Below are positions 1-6,591 of a stretch of 16,235 nucleotides of DNA, in pieces. Below the pieces are notes generated by a model that was given only the letters and a program-made list of their open reading frames with translations, was not told the origin of the DNA and did not search any database. This DNA is from an uncultured Parabacteroides sp. (GTDB lineage Bacteria > Bacteroidota > Bacteroidia > Bacteroidales > Tannerellaceae), in the NCBI GenBank assembly GCA_900541965.1, contig UQLN01000077.1, positions 1 through 16,235 of the forward strand, in the 5' to 3' direction. Position 1 is the stretch's first letter; each line of letters starts with the position of its first letter. The position numbers and the translations under genes were made by a program.

Positions 1-228
1 GCTATCAGATGGGGAAACATAAAATCAGTAAAACTATTATTAGACAATGGAGCAGACATAAATATTAGAAACCAAGAGGGAGATACGCCATTGTCTTGGG
101 CTAAAAAGTTAAGGGAAAGTACGGACATAAATATTAAAGACCAAGAAGTTAAGGCTGATGCATTAAGAGAAAGAGATGAAATAATAGCGGTGTTACTCAA
201 ATATGGGGCAATCGAAGACAATGAATAA
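1..228 (+). CDS. Ankyrin-repeat protein, C-terminal fragment (5' end outside window)
   Basis: Frame 1 is open from the first base to a TAA at 226-228 and gives 76 residues without a start, so only the C-terminus is present. The fragment contains an ankyrin-repeat signature (VKLLLDNGADINIRNQEGDT followed by PLSWA) and a second, partial helix-turn unit near the end (IIAVLLKYGAI). The spacer between them is charged and lysine/glutamate rich. Ankyrin repeats bind other proteins; the partner cannot be told from this fragment. The stretch is more AT-rich than the genes to its right. It ends 92 bp before the convergent PepSY gene, with a hairpin terminator between them. Confidence 0.8.
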   Translation, partial: AIRWGNIKSVKLLLDNGADINIRNQEGDTPLSWAKKLRESTDINIKDQEVKADALRERDEIIAVLLKYGAIEDNE

Positions 229-244
229 CGCTATATAGTTATGG

Positions 245-298
245 TTTTTCCAATTCATAGTTATGATTTCGGAAAATTATAACTATGAGTTAGAAAAA
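245..298. terminator. Bidirectional hairpin terminator between convergent genes
   Basis: The arms at 245-264 and 279-298 form a 20-position stem with one mismatch and one G-U pair around a 14-nt loop. The outer edge is a run of five T/A pairs, so either strand ends in a U-rich tail. It sits between the ankyrin gene (+) and the end of the TonB/DUF4374/PepSY operon (-), and can serve both. Confidence 0.75.
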
Positions 299-319
299 TG
301 GAGGGTCTGTGTGTTTCGT

Positions 320-1798
320 CTACGGCTTAATTTTATCCTGTTTTTTACGCCGTAATTTACGCCTGATGAAACGACCCCCTAACCAGATACCTGTGGCAGA
401 TACTGCTGTACCTCCAAGGCAAAGGAACCAGATAGCAAAAGTCCATAAAGCGGGACGGTCTATCAGGTACTTTATGTTGAGGTAATGGAAACCGCTGAAT
501 ATCCATTTCTTCGCCATTTTATTTTTATTGAGGTACCGGATGTAGCCGGTTTCAGGACTGATATAATAACGGCTGCGGTCGGTATCATCAACAATTACCT
601 TATATGCAGGTAAAGGTAATTTGTTATCGCGGGATAGATAATAATCGTCGTATTCATTCATCAATGCGATTTGAAATACAGCCTTTTCTCCGTGTATCTG
701 GCGGATGCCTTCTTCTATTGTTTTTTCGGGGATAAAAAGTTCTTTTGCTGTAGTGGAAGATGCGTCGATAAAACGTTCTTGCTTGCCTTCTATAATTTTG
801 TAAGCCGGAATATTCCGGAAATGAGTCCAAATTACTTCTTTTAATTGGGGGTAGGTTTTCCGGAGTTCCCTGTAGTCGAGTTTGTAGGCATCTGCCGCAA
901 GCGGTTTCTTTCCCCACATGCGTGAAGGGTTGAAAATATAATTTCCATTGGTATTAATTATCCATTGCGGAATGCGTTGCATGGACATCATACCGCTAAT
1001 GCCCCAGGTTACCAGGAATATGCCGAACATAAGTCCCATTATATGATGAATTCGGTACCACGGTTTACGGTAAGGGCTTTCGAATGTTTTTTTATTTTTA
1101 TATCGTTTGACCAGTGCATAAATACCGACATAAAGCCCTGTTAATGCGGCAAGCAGACAAATGGCTCCTCCGATAGTAATACTCAGTTCCCAAGTATCGA
1201 CATTTCTCCGGATACAAGGTAGATAGAATTTGTGAGGGATAGCACCGAGCCATGCCCAGAAGCGTCCGGAAGCATCTGTAAACTGTTGTACTTCACCGGT
1301 ACGTCCGGAGATGAATAACTCATGTTTTTCTTTGTCGGCGAAGTAGAATTTGTAGATAGGTAAAGCACGTTCATAGCGAGAATACAGAACCCATTGTTCG
1401 CGTTGATGCAGAGTGTCTGTCTTCAGGATAGGTGCGTTTACCCAATTTTTTGCTGTTTGTTCCAGAAAGGGAAAAGTAATGGGTTTAATCTGTTGTTGTG
1501 TGTCTGCACAAAAGGTATAGGTACTGTCTTTTGTGGTTAAGGTGATAAGGGTTTGTTCCTGAAATTGGCGTACCCGGATGTTTTTAGCAGGTTCGAGTAC
1601 GCATTTCAGAAAATCTTTTATATCCGGTAATGAAGAAGGAAGCGATTCCATTTTTTCATAAAGCTGTTCGTCTGTTACATTTGGGTAGGGATGATAAATG
1701 AGTACCAGTCCTGAAACGAACCACATAAAGAAAAACAGGGATATGATACAACCGGTAATCCGGTGTGAACTGAATAGAAATTGGCGACCCTTCTTCAT
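320..1798 (-). CDS. PepSY-associated TM helix protein (XusC/FoxB-like inner-membrane protein)
   Basis: 492 residues, ending in TAG. Four hydrophobic segments are visible at about 14-35, 205-228, 252-272 and 451-475, separated by two large domains expected in the periplasm, and the tail is very basic (RRKLRRKK). This is the PepSY_TM family layout. Histidines at or near membrane borders (H12, H189, H251/H252, H438) are candidate heme ligands, as in the siderophore reductase FoxB; the heme assignment is inference. Family members are thought to act in iron-siderophore reduction or uptake at the inner membrane. It is the last gene of a three-gene operon, starting 12 bp after the DUF4374 gene, and matches the XusC position in the Bacteroides xusABC system. 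Whether it is the xusC orthologue or a paralogue cannot be decided by eye. Confidence 0.88.
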   Translation of the reverse strand: MKKGRQFLFSSHRITGCIISLFFFMWFVSGLVLIYHPYPNVTDEQLYEKMESLPSSLPDIKDFLKCVLEPAKNIRVRQFQEQTLITLTTKDSTYTFCADTQQQIKPITFPFLEQTAKNWVNAPILKTDTLHQREQWVLYSRYERALPIYKFYFADKEKHELFISGRTGEVQQFTDASGRFWAWLGAIPHKFYLPCIRRNVDTWELSITIGGAICLLAALTGLYVGIYALVKRYKNKKTFESPYRKPWYRIHHIMGLMFGIFLVTWGISGMMSMQRIPQWIINTNGNYIFNPSRMWGKKPLAADAYKLDYRELRKTYPQLKEVIWTHFRNIPAYKIIEGKQERFIDASSTTAKELFIPEKTIEEGIRQIHGEKAVFQIALMNEYDDYYLSRDNKLPLPAYKVIVDDTDRSRYYISPETGYIRYLNKNKMAKKWIFSGFHYLNIKYLIDRPALWTFAIWFLCLGGTAVSATGIWLGGRFIRRKLRRKKQDKIKP

Positions 1799-1810
1799 TA
1801 CAATCTGAAT

Positions 1811-3091
1811 TTATTTTGTATCTGCGTTATCTAATAATGTGATACGATTGAATGTATAGCCTTCGGTAATCGTCAAGCCTTTCTCTACACTGCCTGTTTT
1901 ATTATCATAAATATAAACACAGGGGTTTACATCTTTAGGATTGACCCCGATATAGGTTTTATCTGTGGTAACAAGTGAACGCTGGGAGAAATTGCCACTG
2001 CTGAATGGTAAGTTTTTTCCTTCATATTGAATCTCTCTTTTCTCATCTGAAGCTAAATCCAGGATAGCATAGTAGCAATTATAGGTAGAACTTCCCCATT
2101 GATTCGTGCCGGTATAAGTAGGGTCCATAATGTAAAGAAGAGCTTTGCCTTGTACTAAAAAGCTGGCAGTTACAATCTTTCCCTGATTATAATTATATCC
2201 TATATAAGACTTATCAAAGTCCAGTTCCCCTTTTTTTATACGAAGTAAACGGCCATATTGTTGGGTCGTACTTGGTGCATTGGGGATTACATTATTGCAA
2301 GCCAGATACAGGTTTTCATTTTCGTCGAAGAACATTTTGTCCTGAAGCAATTCGCCATAAGCTGTTCCTGCCATTTGGTCTGCACGGTCTTCTTTTACTT
2401 CTTTTTCAATGCTCATATCCTTAGCATTGATGAAGGCTGCGTAAAAGTTTTTCGTTTCTTTTTTGTGTTGGAAGAAATAAATAATCCGGTTATCGGATTT
2501 TCTATATGCAGCCAGACCGGAAGAACTGAACTTATCACCTTCGGGTATTTCTAAACTCAATTCTCCTTCATCCAAAATACTCATATCTTCTGAATTCAGT
2601 TTAGTCCATATTACTTTGTTTGCAGAACCGTTTGCAGCCATAATCAGCAACGTATTGTCATCCAACCAGGCATGTGTATAAAAACGGGTTTTGTATGTGT
2701 TTTTTTTGAATGGTTGTTCGGCTATGACTTTTAATTGATTGTTTACAATCTGGTATTTGGCAAAGCGGTCTGAAGCAACGGGAACCTGATAGTAATACAT
2801 CCCTTTGATTATCGTTTCCTGTTTAATTGTCGCTGTTACATCTATACCGTCATTTTTGAAATCGATAATAGGCTGAACAGTTAATGAGTCTACACTCTTT
2901 ACTAAAATTGTACTGGTGGAGCCCATCCCTCCAGAACCTCCTACAGTAACCCAGATATCAAAATGAGTAGTAGAAGCTTCCGGTGTATCCGGACCGTCTG
3001 GCATCTTTGGATCATCTTTCGAACATGCGTTAAAAGAAAGACAGAGTAATGTCGCTGCAAAAGCGCAGGCAAGTGAATGAAACTTTTTCAT
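1811..3091 (-). CDS. DUF4374-type lipoprotein (XusB-like), predicted surface exposed
   Basis: 426 residues. The N-terminus is a lipoprotein signal peptide: a Lys-Lys start, a hydrophobic stretch at about 7-20 and a lipobox ending at Cys23 (SFNAC). The SKDD that follows resembles the acidic lipoprotein export signal that sends Bacteroidetes lipoproteins to the cell surface. The rest has repeated short beta-strand patterns with no membrane segment, compatible with a beta-propeller. DUF4374 proteins occur beside TonB-dependent receptors and PepSY proteins; in B. thetaiotaomicron the equivalent, XusB, is reported to bind ferric catecholate siderophores. It lies 12 bp after the receptor stop and 12 bp before the PepSY start, so co-transcription and joint action in ligand capture are likely. 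The ligand here is not shown by sequence. Family call is from recall of sequence and context. Confidence 0.83.
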   Translation of the reverse strand: MKKFHSLACAFAATLLCLSFNACSKDDPKMPDGPDTPEASTTHFDIWVTVGGSGGMGSTSTILVKSVDSLTVQPIIDFKNDGIDVTATIKQETIIKGMYYYQVPVASDRFAKYQIVNNQLKVIAEQPFKKNTYKTRFYTHAWLDDNTLLIMAANGSANKVIWTKLNSEDMSILDEGELSLEIPEGDKFSSSGLAAYRKSDNRIIYFFQHKKETKNFYAAFINAKDMSIEKEVKEDRADQMAGTAYGELLQDKMFFDENENLYLACNNVIPNAPSTTQQYGRLLRIKKGELDFDKSYIGYNYNQGKIVTASFLVQGKALLYIMDPTYTGTNQWGSSTYNCYYAILDLASDEKREIQYEGKNLPFSSGNFSQRSLVTTDKTYIGVNPKDVNPCVYIYDNKTGSVEKGLTITEGYTFNRITLLDNADTK

Positions 3092-3103
3092 CGATATATG
3101 ATA

Positions 3104-5467
3104 TTAATTAATGAATAATCTGAATTTGCAGAAGAACGAACGTCCCGGTTTCTGGAGCATATAGTTGTCGTATACAGTTTCATCCAACAGGTTATTGCAT
3201 TCCAGAGAGATGTTATACCGTTCCTTATCCCATGAATAGGAGAGTGCAGCACTATGCAAATGCTGTGTCGGAATCTTGGATTTGCTGTCCAGACTGCCAT
3301 AGCCTTCCCAGGTCAGGAAAAACCAATGGATATACTGGTAATTGTAGCTCAGGCGCAGTTTGCTGTTTTTTAAAAACAGGTTATGCCGGGTGAAACTGAT
3401 TTCTGCATTGCTGAATAACCAGGGACGATTGGGTACTTTATTATTATAGGTGACAGATGGTTTTCCATCTGCTTTGAGTTCTTGTTTATCACGGGCATCT
3501 TGATAGCTGCAATTCACAATTGCTTGCAGACAGTCTTTCCAATTGTACCGGACTTCACCTTCTATTCCTTTAATGTTTACGCTGGATACGTTGTCGTATT
3601 GCATCATGCCTTCCATTTCTGAAACTACGGCATGGATATAATCATCAACATTCCGGAAAAAAGCATTGGCTTCGTAGTACAGGAGATGTCCAGGAGCCAG
3701 ATGAATATTTCCGTAGGTTCCCAGGTTTACATTGTTACTGTTTTCCGGACGCAGTTTTACATTTGCATAGATTGTTGTTCCGTTTCCGAGTAATTCCCTT
3801 GCCAATGGAAGGCGAACGCTATGTTCAAAAGACACTTTAAAAGCTAATTCTTCCAGAAAAGAATAGCGGGACCCTATGCCATAGCCGACATGATTTTTTG
3901 TGGAAGAAGATGCTATTTCGTCGGAACCGGTAATCCAATACAAGTCTTTTTGCTGAATATTCAAGTGGTTGATATAGTCTTTAACGAAAAAGGTATTGTT
4001 CATTTTTCCGTTAAAGAATGACTGGTTGTAGGAGAGACCTAAAATATGTTTTGCCAGTATGTCATTAGTGGGCTCAAATTCGGTATCGATTTCATCATAC
4101 CGGTTGTTTCCCGTGCGGTTTAGCAAGTAGTTCAGATTGAAGGAATGATAGGTGTTTACTCTATAATCGAAGTTTGTACGGACAATGGTAAGCGGGCGTT
4201 TGTAATGGCGCAATGAACGGTCGCGTCCGGTGATTTCATTGCGTGCGCTTTCAATGTAAGTTCCATCCCAGGTATATTTACGGAATGCGGTATCTGTTGT
4301 AAGCGAATGATCCCATGTGTGGGAGAGTGATGCGTTTAGTTGCAGGTTCTTTAGAAGGAAGTTTTTCTTTTGATAGCGGGCGGATATATTCCAGGCATCA
4401 GCTTCCCTTTCAGCCATTCCATATACTTTGCTTTGGATAGAACCTGTTTGTAATTCCTTATTTACTTTTGAATATGAGGCGGCAACAAAGAAAGCATCTG
4501 CCCACGATTTATTGACAACGCCGGCTTCCAGTTGAGCCAGTAATGAGAAATAGTCATCGTGAAACCGTTTACGGTCTGCCAGGATATATTTGCGGCTATC
4601 TGCATCCCAGACTTCCACGCCTTTCATGGTGTAATCGTTGTTTGAATAATTTACACCGACAGTCGGTCGTAGAATAATCCCTGTTTTCTTTTCCACATAT
4701 TGTGCGTTTAAATCAGCTTTATGCGTATGAAAAGAACCTATCCCATAGGAAGCATCCAGATAGTTTTGTTTATCTTGTTTAGTGATGATATTAATGGCTC
4801 CACCCAGAGCGTCTGCTCCCAAGCTGGCAGGAACGACTCCTTTATAAATCTCGATCCGGTCAATAATATTGACAGGCAAATTTGCGAGGGAGACACCGCT
4901 TCCTTTTGTGGAAAGGGGCATGCCGTCGATAAAGTAACGAACGGAATTACCGGACATTCCGTTGATGGAAAGATCGAAGTCCGAACCGACACCACCTTCT
5001 TCCCTGACTTTGATGCCGGTCGTTCTGTTTACTATCGTGTTCAGGTTATTCAGTGAATTGATGGTTGGTTTTATATCCAGTGCATTTACTGCGAATACAC
5101 CCTCTTTTACCTGTTGGCTCTTGGATTTGCCATATACTTCGACGGAATTCAGGTTTACAGTACTTTCTTTAAGTATAAAATCTTGTTTTTTACTGTTTCT
5201 GAGGTCTATGTTTGTCCTGATTGTTTCATAGCCTATATACGAAACGGTAATCGTATATTTTCCGGGAGAGAGGGATAAGGAGTACTGCCCGTTGTCTTTC
5301 GAGTAGGTTCCGGCAGTTGTGTTTTCTATTGCAATTGTAACTTGCGGGAGAGGGGAGCCGTTCTTTTCCCTGACAGTTCCTGATAAACTTACTTTTGTTT
5401 GTGCGTTTATATTTACCTGAAATAAGCCGGTAAACAGTAGTAATACTAATAATGCAAGACCTTTCAT
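3104..5467 (-). CDS. TonB-dependent outer-membrane receptor (XusA-like)
   Basis: 787 residues. Signal peptide 1-22 with probable cleavage INA|Q. Residues about 28-100 form a carboxypeptidase-regulatory-like domain (YSLSLSPGKYTITVSYIGYE), followed by a likely Ton box near 107-113 (NSVEVYG). The plug domain spans about 118-230, with the signatures YFIDGMPL, RIEIYKG and ALGGAINIITK. The remainder is a beta-barrel rich in aromatic alternating strands that ends in a C-terminal strand FFCKFRLFIN. The length fits siderophore/cobalamin-sized receptors rather than the roughly 1000-residue SusC type, and no SusD partner is present. It should import a scarce chelate across the outer membrane using TonB energy. 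It is the first gene of the operon, and its roughly 330-nt leader contains a cobalamin riboswitch. Context with DUF4374 and PepSY partners suggests a siderophore; the riboswitch suggests a corrinoid link. Confidence 0.93.
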   Translation of the reverse strand: MKGLALLVLLLFTGLFQVNINAQTKVSLSGTVREKNGSPLPQVTIAIENTTAGTYSKDNGQYSLSLSPGKYTITVSYIGYETIRTNIDLRNSKKQDFILKESTVNLNSVEVYGKSKSQQVKEGVFAVNALDIKPTINSLNNLNTIVNRTTGIKVREEGGVGSDFDLSINGMSGNSVRYFIDGMPLSTKGSGVSLANLPVNIIDRIEIYKGVVPASLGADALGGAINIITKQDKQNYLDASYGIGSFHTHKADLNAQYVEKKTGIILRPTVGVNYSNNDYTMKGVEVWDADSRKYILADRKRFHDDYFSLLAQLEAGVVNKSWADAFFVAASYSKVNKELQTGSIQSKVYGMAEREADAWNISARYQKKNFLLKNLQLNASLSHTWDHSLTTDTAFRKYTWDGTYIESARNEITGRDRSLRHYKRPLTIVRTNFDYRVNTYHSFNLNYLLNRTGNNRYDEIDTEFEPTNDILAKHILGLSYNQSFFNGKMNNTFFVKDYINHLNIQQKDLYWITGSDEIASSSTKNHVGYGIGSRYSFLEELAFKVSFEHSVRLPLARELLGNGTTIYANVKLRPENSNNVNLGTYGNIHLAPGHLLYYEANAFFRNVDDYIHAVVSEMEGMMQYDNVSSVNIKGIEGEVRYNWKDCLQAIVNCSYQDARDKQELKADGKPSVTYNNKVPNRPWLFSNAEISFTRHNLFLKNSKLRLSYNYQYIHWFFLTWEGYGSLDSKSKIPTQHLHSAALSYSWDKERYNISLECNNLLDETVYDNYMLQKPGRSFFCKFRLFIN

Positions 5468-5481
5468 TCTTTCTGTTCCAT
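5464..5481 (-). other. Possible 5-codon leader ORF overlapping the receptor start
   Basis: On the minus strand, ATG GAA CAG AAA GAA TGA begins 14 nt upstream of the receptor ATG, and its TGA overlaps that ATG as ATGA. The first seven bases of this ORF (5475-5481) are also complementary to 5517-5523, so the initiation region can form a 7-bp hairpin. This could be part of the riboswitch expression platform or chance; nothing independent supports translation. Confidence 0.2.
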
Positions 5482-5605
5482 ATTAATTTTCAACACCGGC
5501 TTTCGGAGGAAACGCAATGGAACATACCATCAGATAAAACTTTCTTGGTAAATAACGGAAAATTCTCTGTAATGATTGTTCGTCAGCTCTATTCCACGAA
5601 AGCTT

Positions 5606-5802
5606 GTAACGATAATTATTCTGGCAGGTCTTCTGACTTACTCCATTTCCGGATGACCTTCCCGTCCTTGCAGGACAGTGGTAATGAGTATTATCCGAAA
5701 ATTTTGGTGGAGCTTACAGCAGCGGGTCTGTTCAGGATTTGCACCTGATTCCCTTTTCATCACTTTTCCGAAGATGAGGAATCGTGACACCAAAATCGTT
5801 AC
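5606..5802 (-). promoter_or_regulatory. Cobalamin (adenosylcobalamin-class) riboswitch
   Basis: Read on the minus strand, 5711-5753 carries the conserved cobalamin riboswitch core: GGGAATCAGGTG, AAATCCTG, then ACCCGCTGCTGTAAGC. Further on come CACTG and GGGAAGG, and 5621-5638 is the B12 box, AGTCAGAAGACCTGCC. The P1 stem closes the element: ATTTTGG pairs with CCAGAAT, and an outer GTAACGA/TCGTTAC (5796-5802 with 5606-5612) extends it. The order and spacing of these blocks match the family. It lies in the leader of the TonB receptor operon, about 140 nt before the start codon. No intrinsic terminator follows, so control is probably at translation initiation: cobalamin binding would repress the operon. 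The ligand class is by homology; direction and mechanism are inferred. Confidence 0.93.
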
Positions 5803-5834
5803 AAAGGTAAAAAAATATATGAAATAGGATAAAA
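5802..5834 (-). promoter_or_regulatory. Bacteroides-type promoter for the riboswitch/TonB operon
   Basis: The minus strand has TACCTTTG (5802-5809), a perfect TAnnTTTG -7 box. A weak TTTT stands at the -33 position 21 nt upstream (5831-5834). Transcription would begin near 5795, at the foot of the riboswitch P1 stem. No recognisable Fur-like palindrome is seen around it. Confidence 0.6.
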
Positions 5835-5856
5835 TAAAAGATTTTTTTTAGACATA

Positions 5857-5962
5857 GTACCGGTGGCAGGTCAACTGTACTCGGCGGGGCGGGGCCCTCT
5901 CGGAACCGTTATTGGACAACAGCTCCGGTAAAGTTGTTGGCGATTTCCAGGCCACCTGTACT
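5857..5962. ncRNA. Candidate structured RNA in GC-rich intergenic stretch
   Basis: Between ysxC and the riboswitch promoter lies about 100 bp that is far more GC-rich than its flanks. Its ends are complementary: AGTAC then GGTGGC near 5856-5867 pairs with GCCACC then GTAC near 5951-5961, interrupted by one mismatch. An inner hairpin ACAAC/GTTGT encloses 12 nt (about 5916-5937), and GGAA/TTCC can extend it. The result is a rod with a large asymmetric bulge. Read on the plus strand, the outer stem is followed by TTTTCTTC, like a terminator tail. On the minus strand it would lie downstream of ysxC. No long ORF fits. A 6S-like RNA is one possibility, but I do not recognise a known family and cannot fix the strand. 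Confidence 0.35.
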
Positions 5963-5993
5963 TTTCTTCACCCCCTAAGTTGTCGTTGAAGTA

Positions 5994-6590
5994 TTATAAT
6001 GCTTTATTAATAGTTTCAATGTAATTCAGGATTTCATCCCGCCCGTCTTTCTTTTCGGAAGAAGAGAGCAACATGGGGGGAAGTTCTTCCCAGGTTTCGA
6101 GAAGTTTTGTCTGGTAAGCCCTGATATTTTCCTGTAAACGTCCTTTGCTGATTTTGTCGATTTTAGTGAATATGATGGAAAAAGGAATGCCGTTTTCTCC
6201 CAGCCATTCCATAAACTCAAGATCTATTTTCTGTGCCTCATGACGGCAGTCTATCAGAACGAACAGGTTGGTGAGTTGTTCGCGTTCCAGGATATAATCT
6301 TCAATAATACGCTGGATATTCTCGCGTCCTTCTTTCCCGCGTTGTGCAAAGCCGTAACCCGGAAGGTCCACCAGATACCATTCGTTGTTGATAATGAAAT
6401 GGTTGATAAGCATAGTTTTTCCCGGTTTCTGAGAGGTCATGGCAAGACCTTTTTTACCCGTCAGCATATTGATAAGGGAGGATTTGCCAACATTGCTTCG
6501 CCCGATAAAGGCATACTCCGGCAAGTTTCCTTCGGGGCATTTCTTTACGTTTGTATTACTGATAACAAATTCTGCACTTTTAATTTCCAT
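5994..6590 (-). CDS. ysxC: Ribosome biogenesis GTP-binding protein YsxC/EngB
   Basis: 198 residues, the normal length for this TRAFAC-class GTPase, which acts in late assembly of the 50S ribosomal subunit. All G motifs are visible: G1 P-loop GRSNVGKSS (30-38), G2 around SQKPGKT (53-59), G3 DLPG (75-78), G4 TKID (142-145), and a G5-like SSS near 176. The short N-terminal extension and C-terminal helix are typical. The ATG lies 1 nt after the stop of the sodium:solute symporter gene, so the two are likely co-transcribed and perhaps translationally coupled. Nothing is missing from the catalytic motifs. Also named engB or yihA in other genera. Confidence 0.97.
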   Translation of the reverse strand: MEIKSAEFVISNTNVKKCPEGNLPEYAFIGRSNVGKSSLINMLTGKKGLAMTSQKPGKTMLINHFIINNEWYLVDLPGYGFAQRGKEGRENIQRIIEDYILEREQLTNLFVLIDCRHEAQKIDLEFMEWLGENGIPFSIIFTKIDKISKGRLQENIRAYQTKLLETWEELPPMLLSSSEKKDGRDEILNYIETINKAL

Positions 6591-6591
6591 A

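Noticed and set aside
4721..5056. 111-codon plus-strand ORF
   Set aside because: It is antisense to the plug-domain region of the TonB receptor, which has clear family motifs. No promoter or homology was recognised.
5452..5748. 98-codon plus-strand ORF across the receptor leader
   Set aside because: It runs antisense through the conserved riboswitch sequence, which explains its base conservation better than coding does.
5796..5840. Possible Fur/iron box at the receptor promoter
   Set aside because: The stretch is A/T-rich but lacks a GATAAT-type inverted repeat, so no iron-repressor site is claimed.
5994..6590. Possible Era or EngA/Der GTPase instead of YsxC
   Set aside because: There is a single G domain of 198 residues with GRSNVGKSS, and no KH domain or second G domain, which fits YsxC only.
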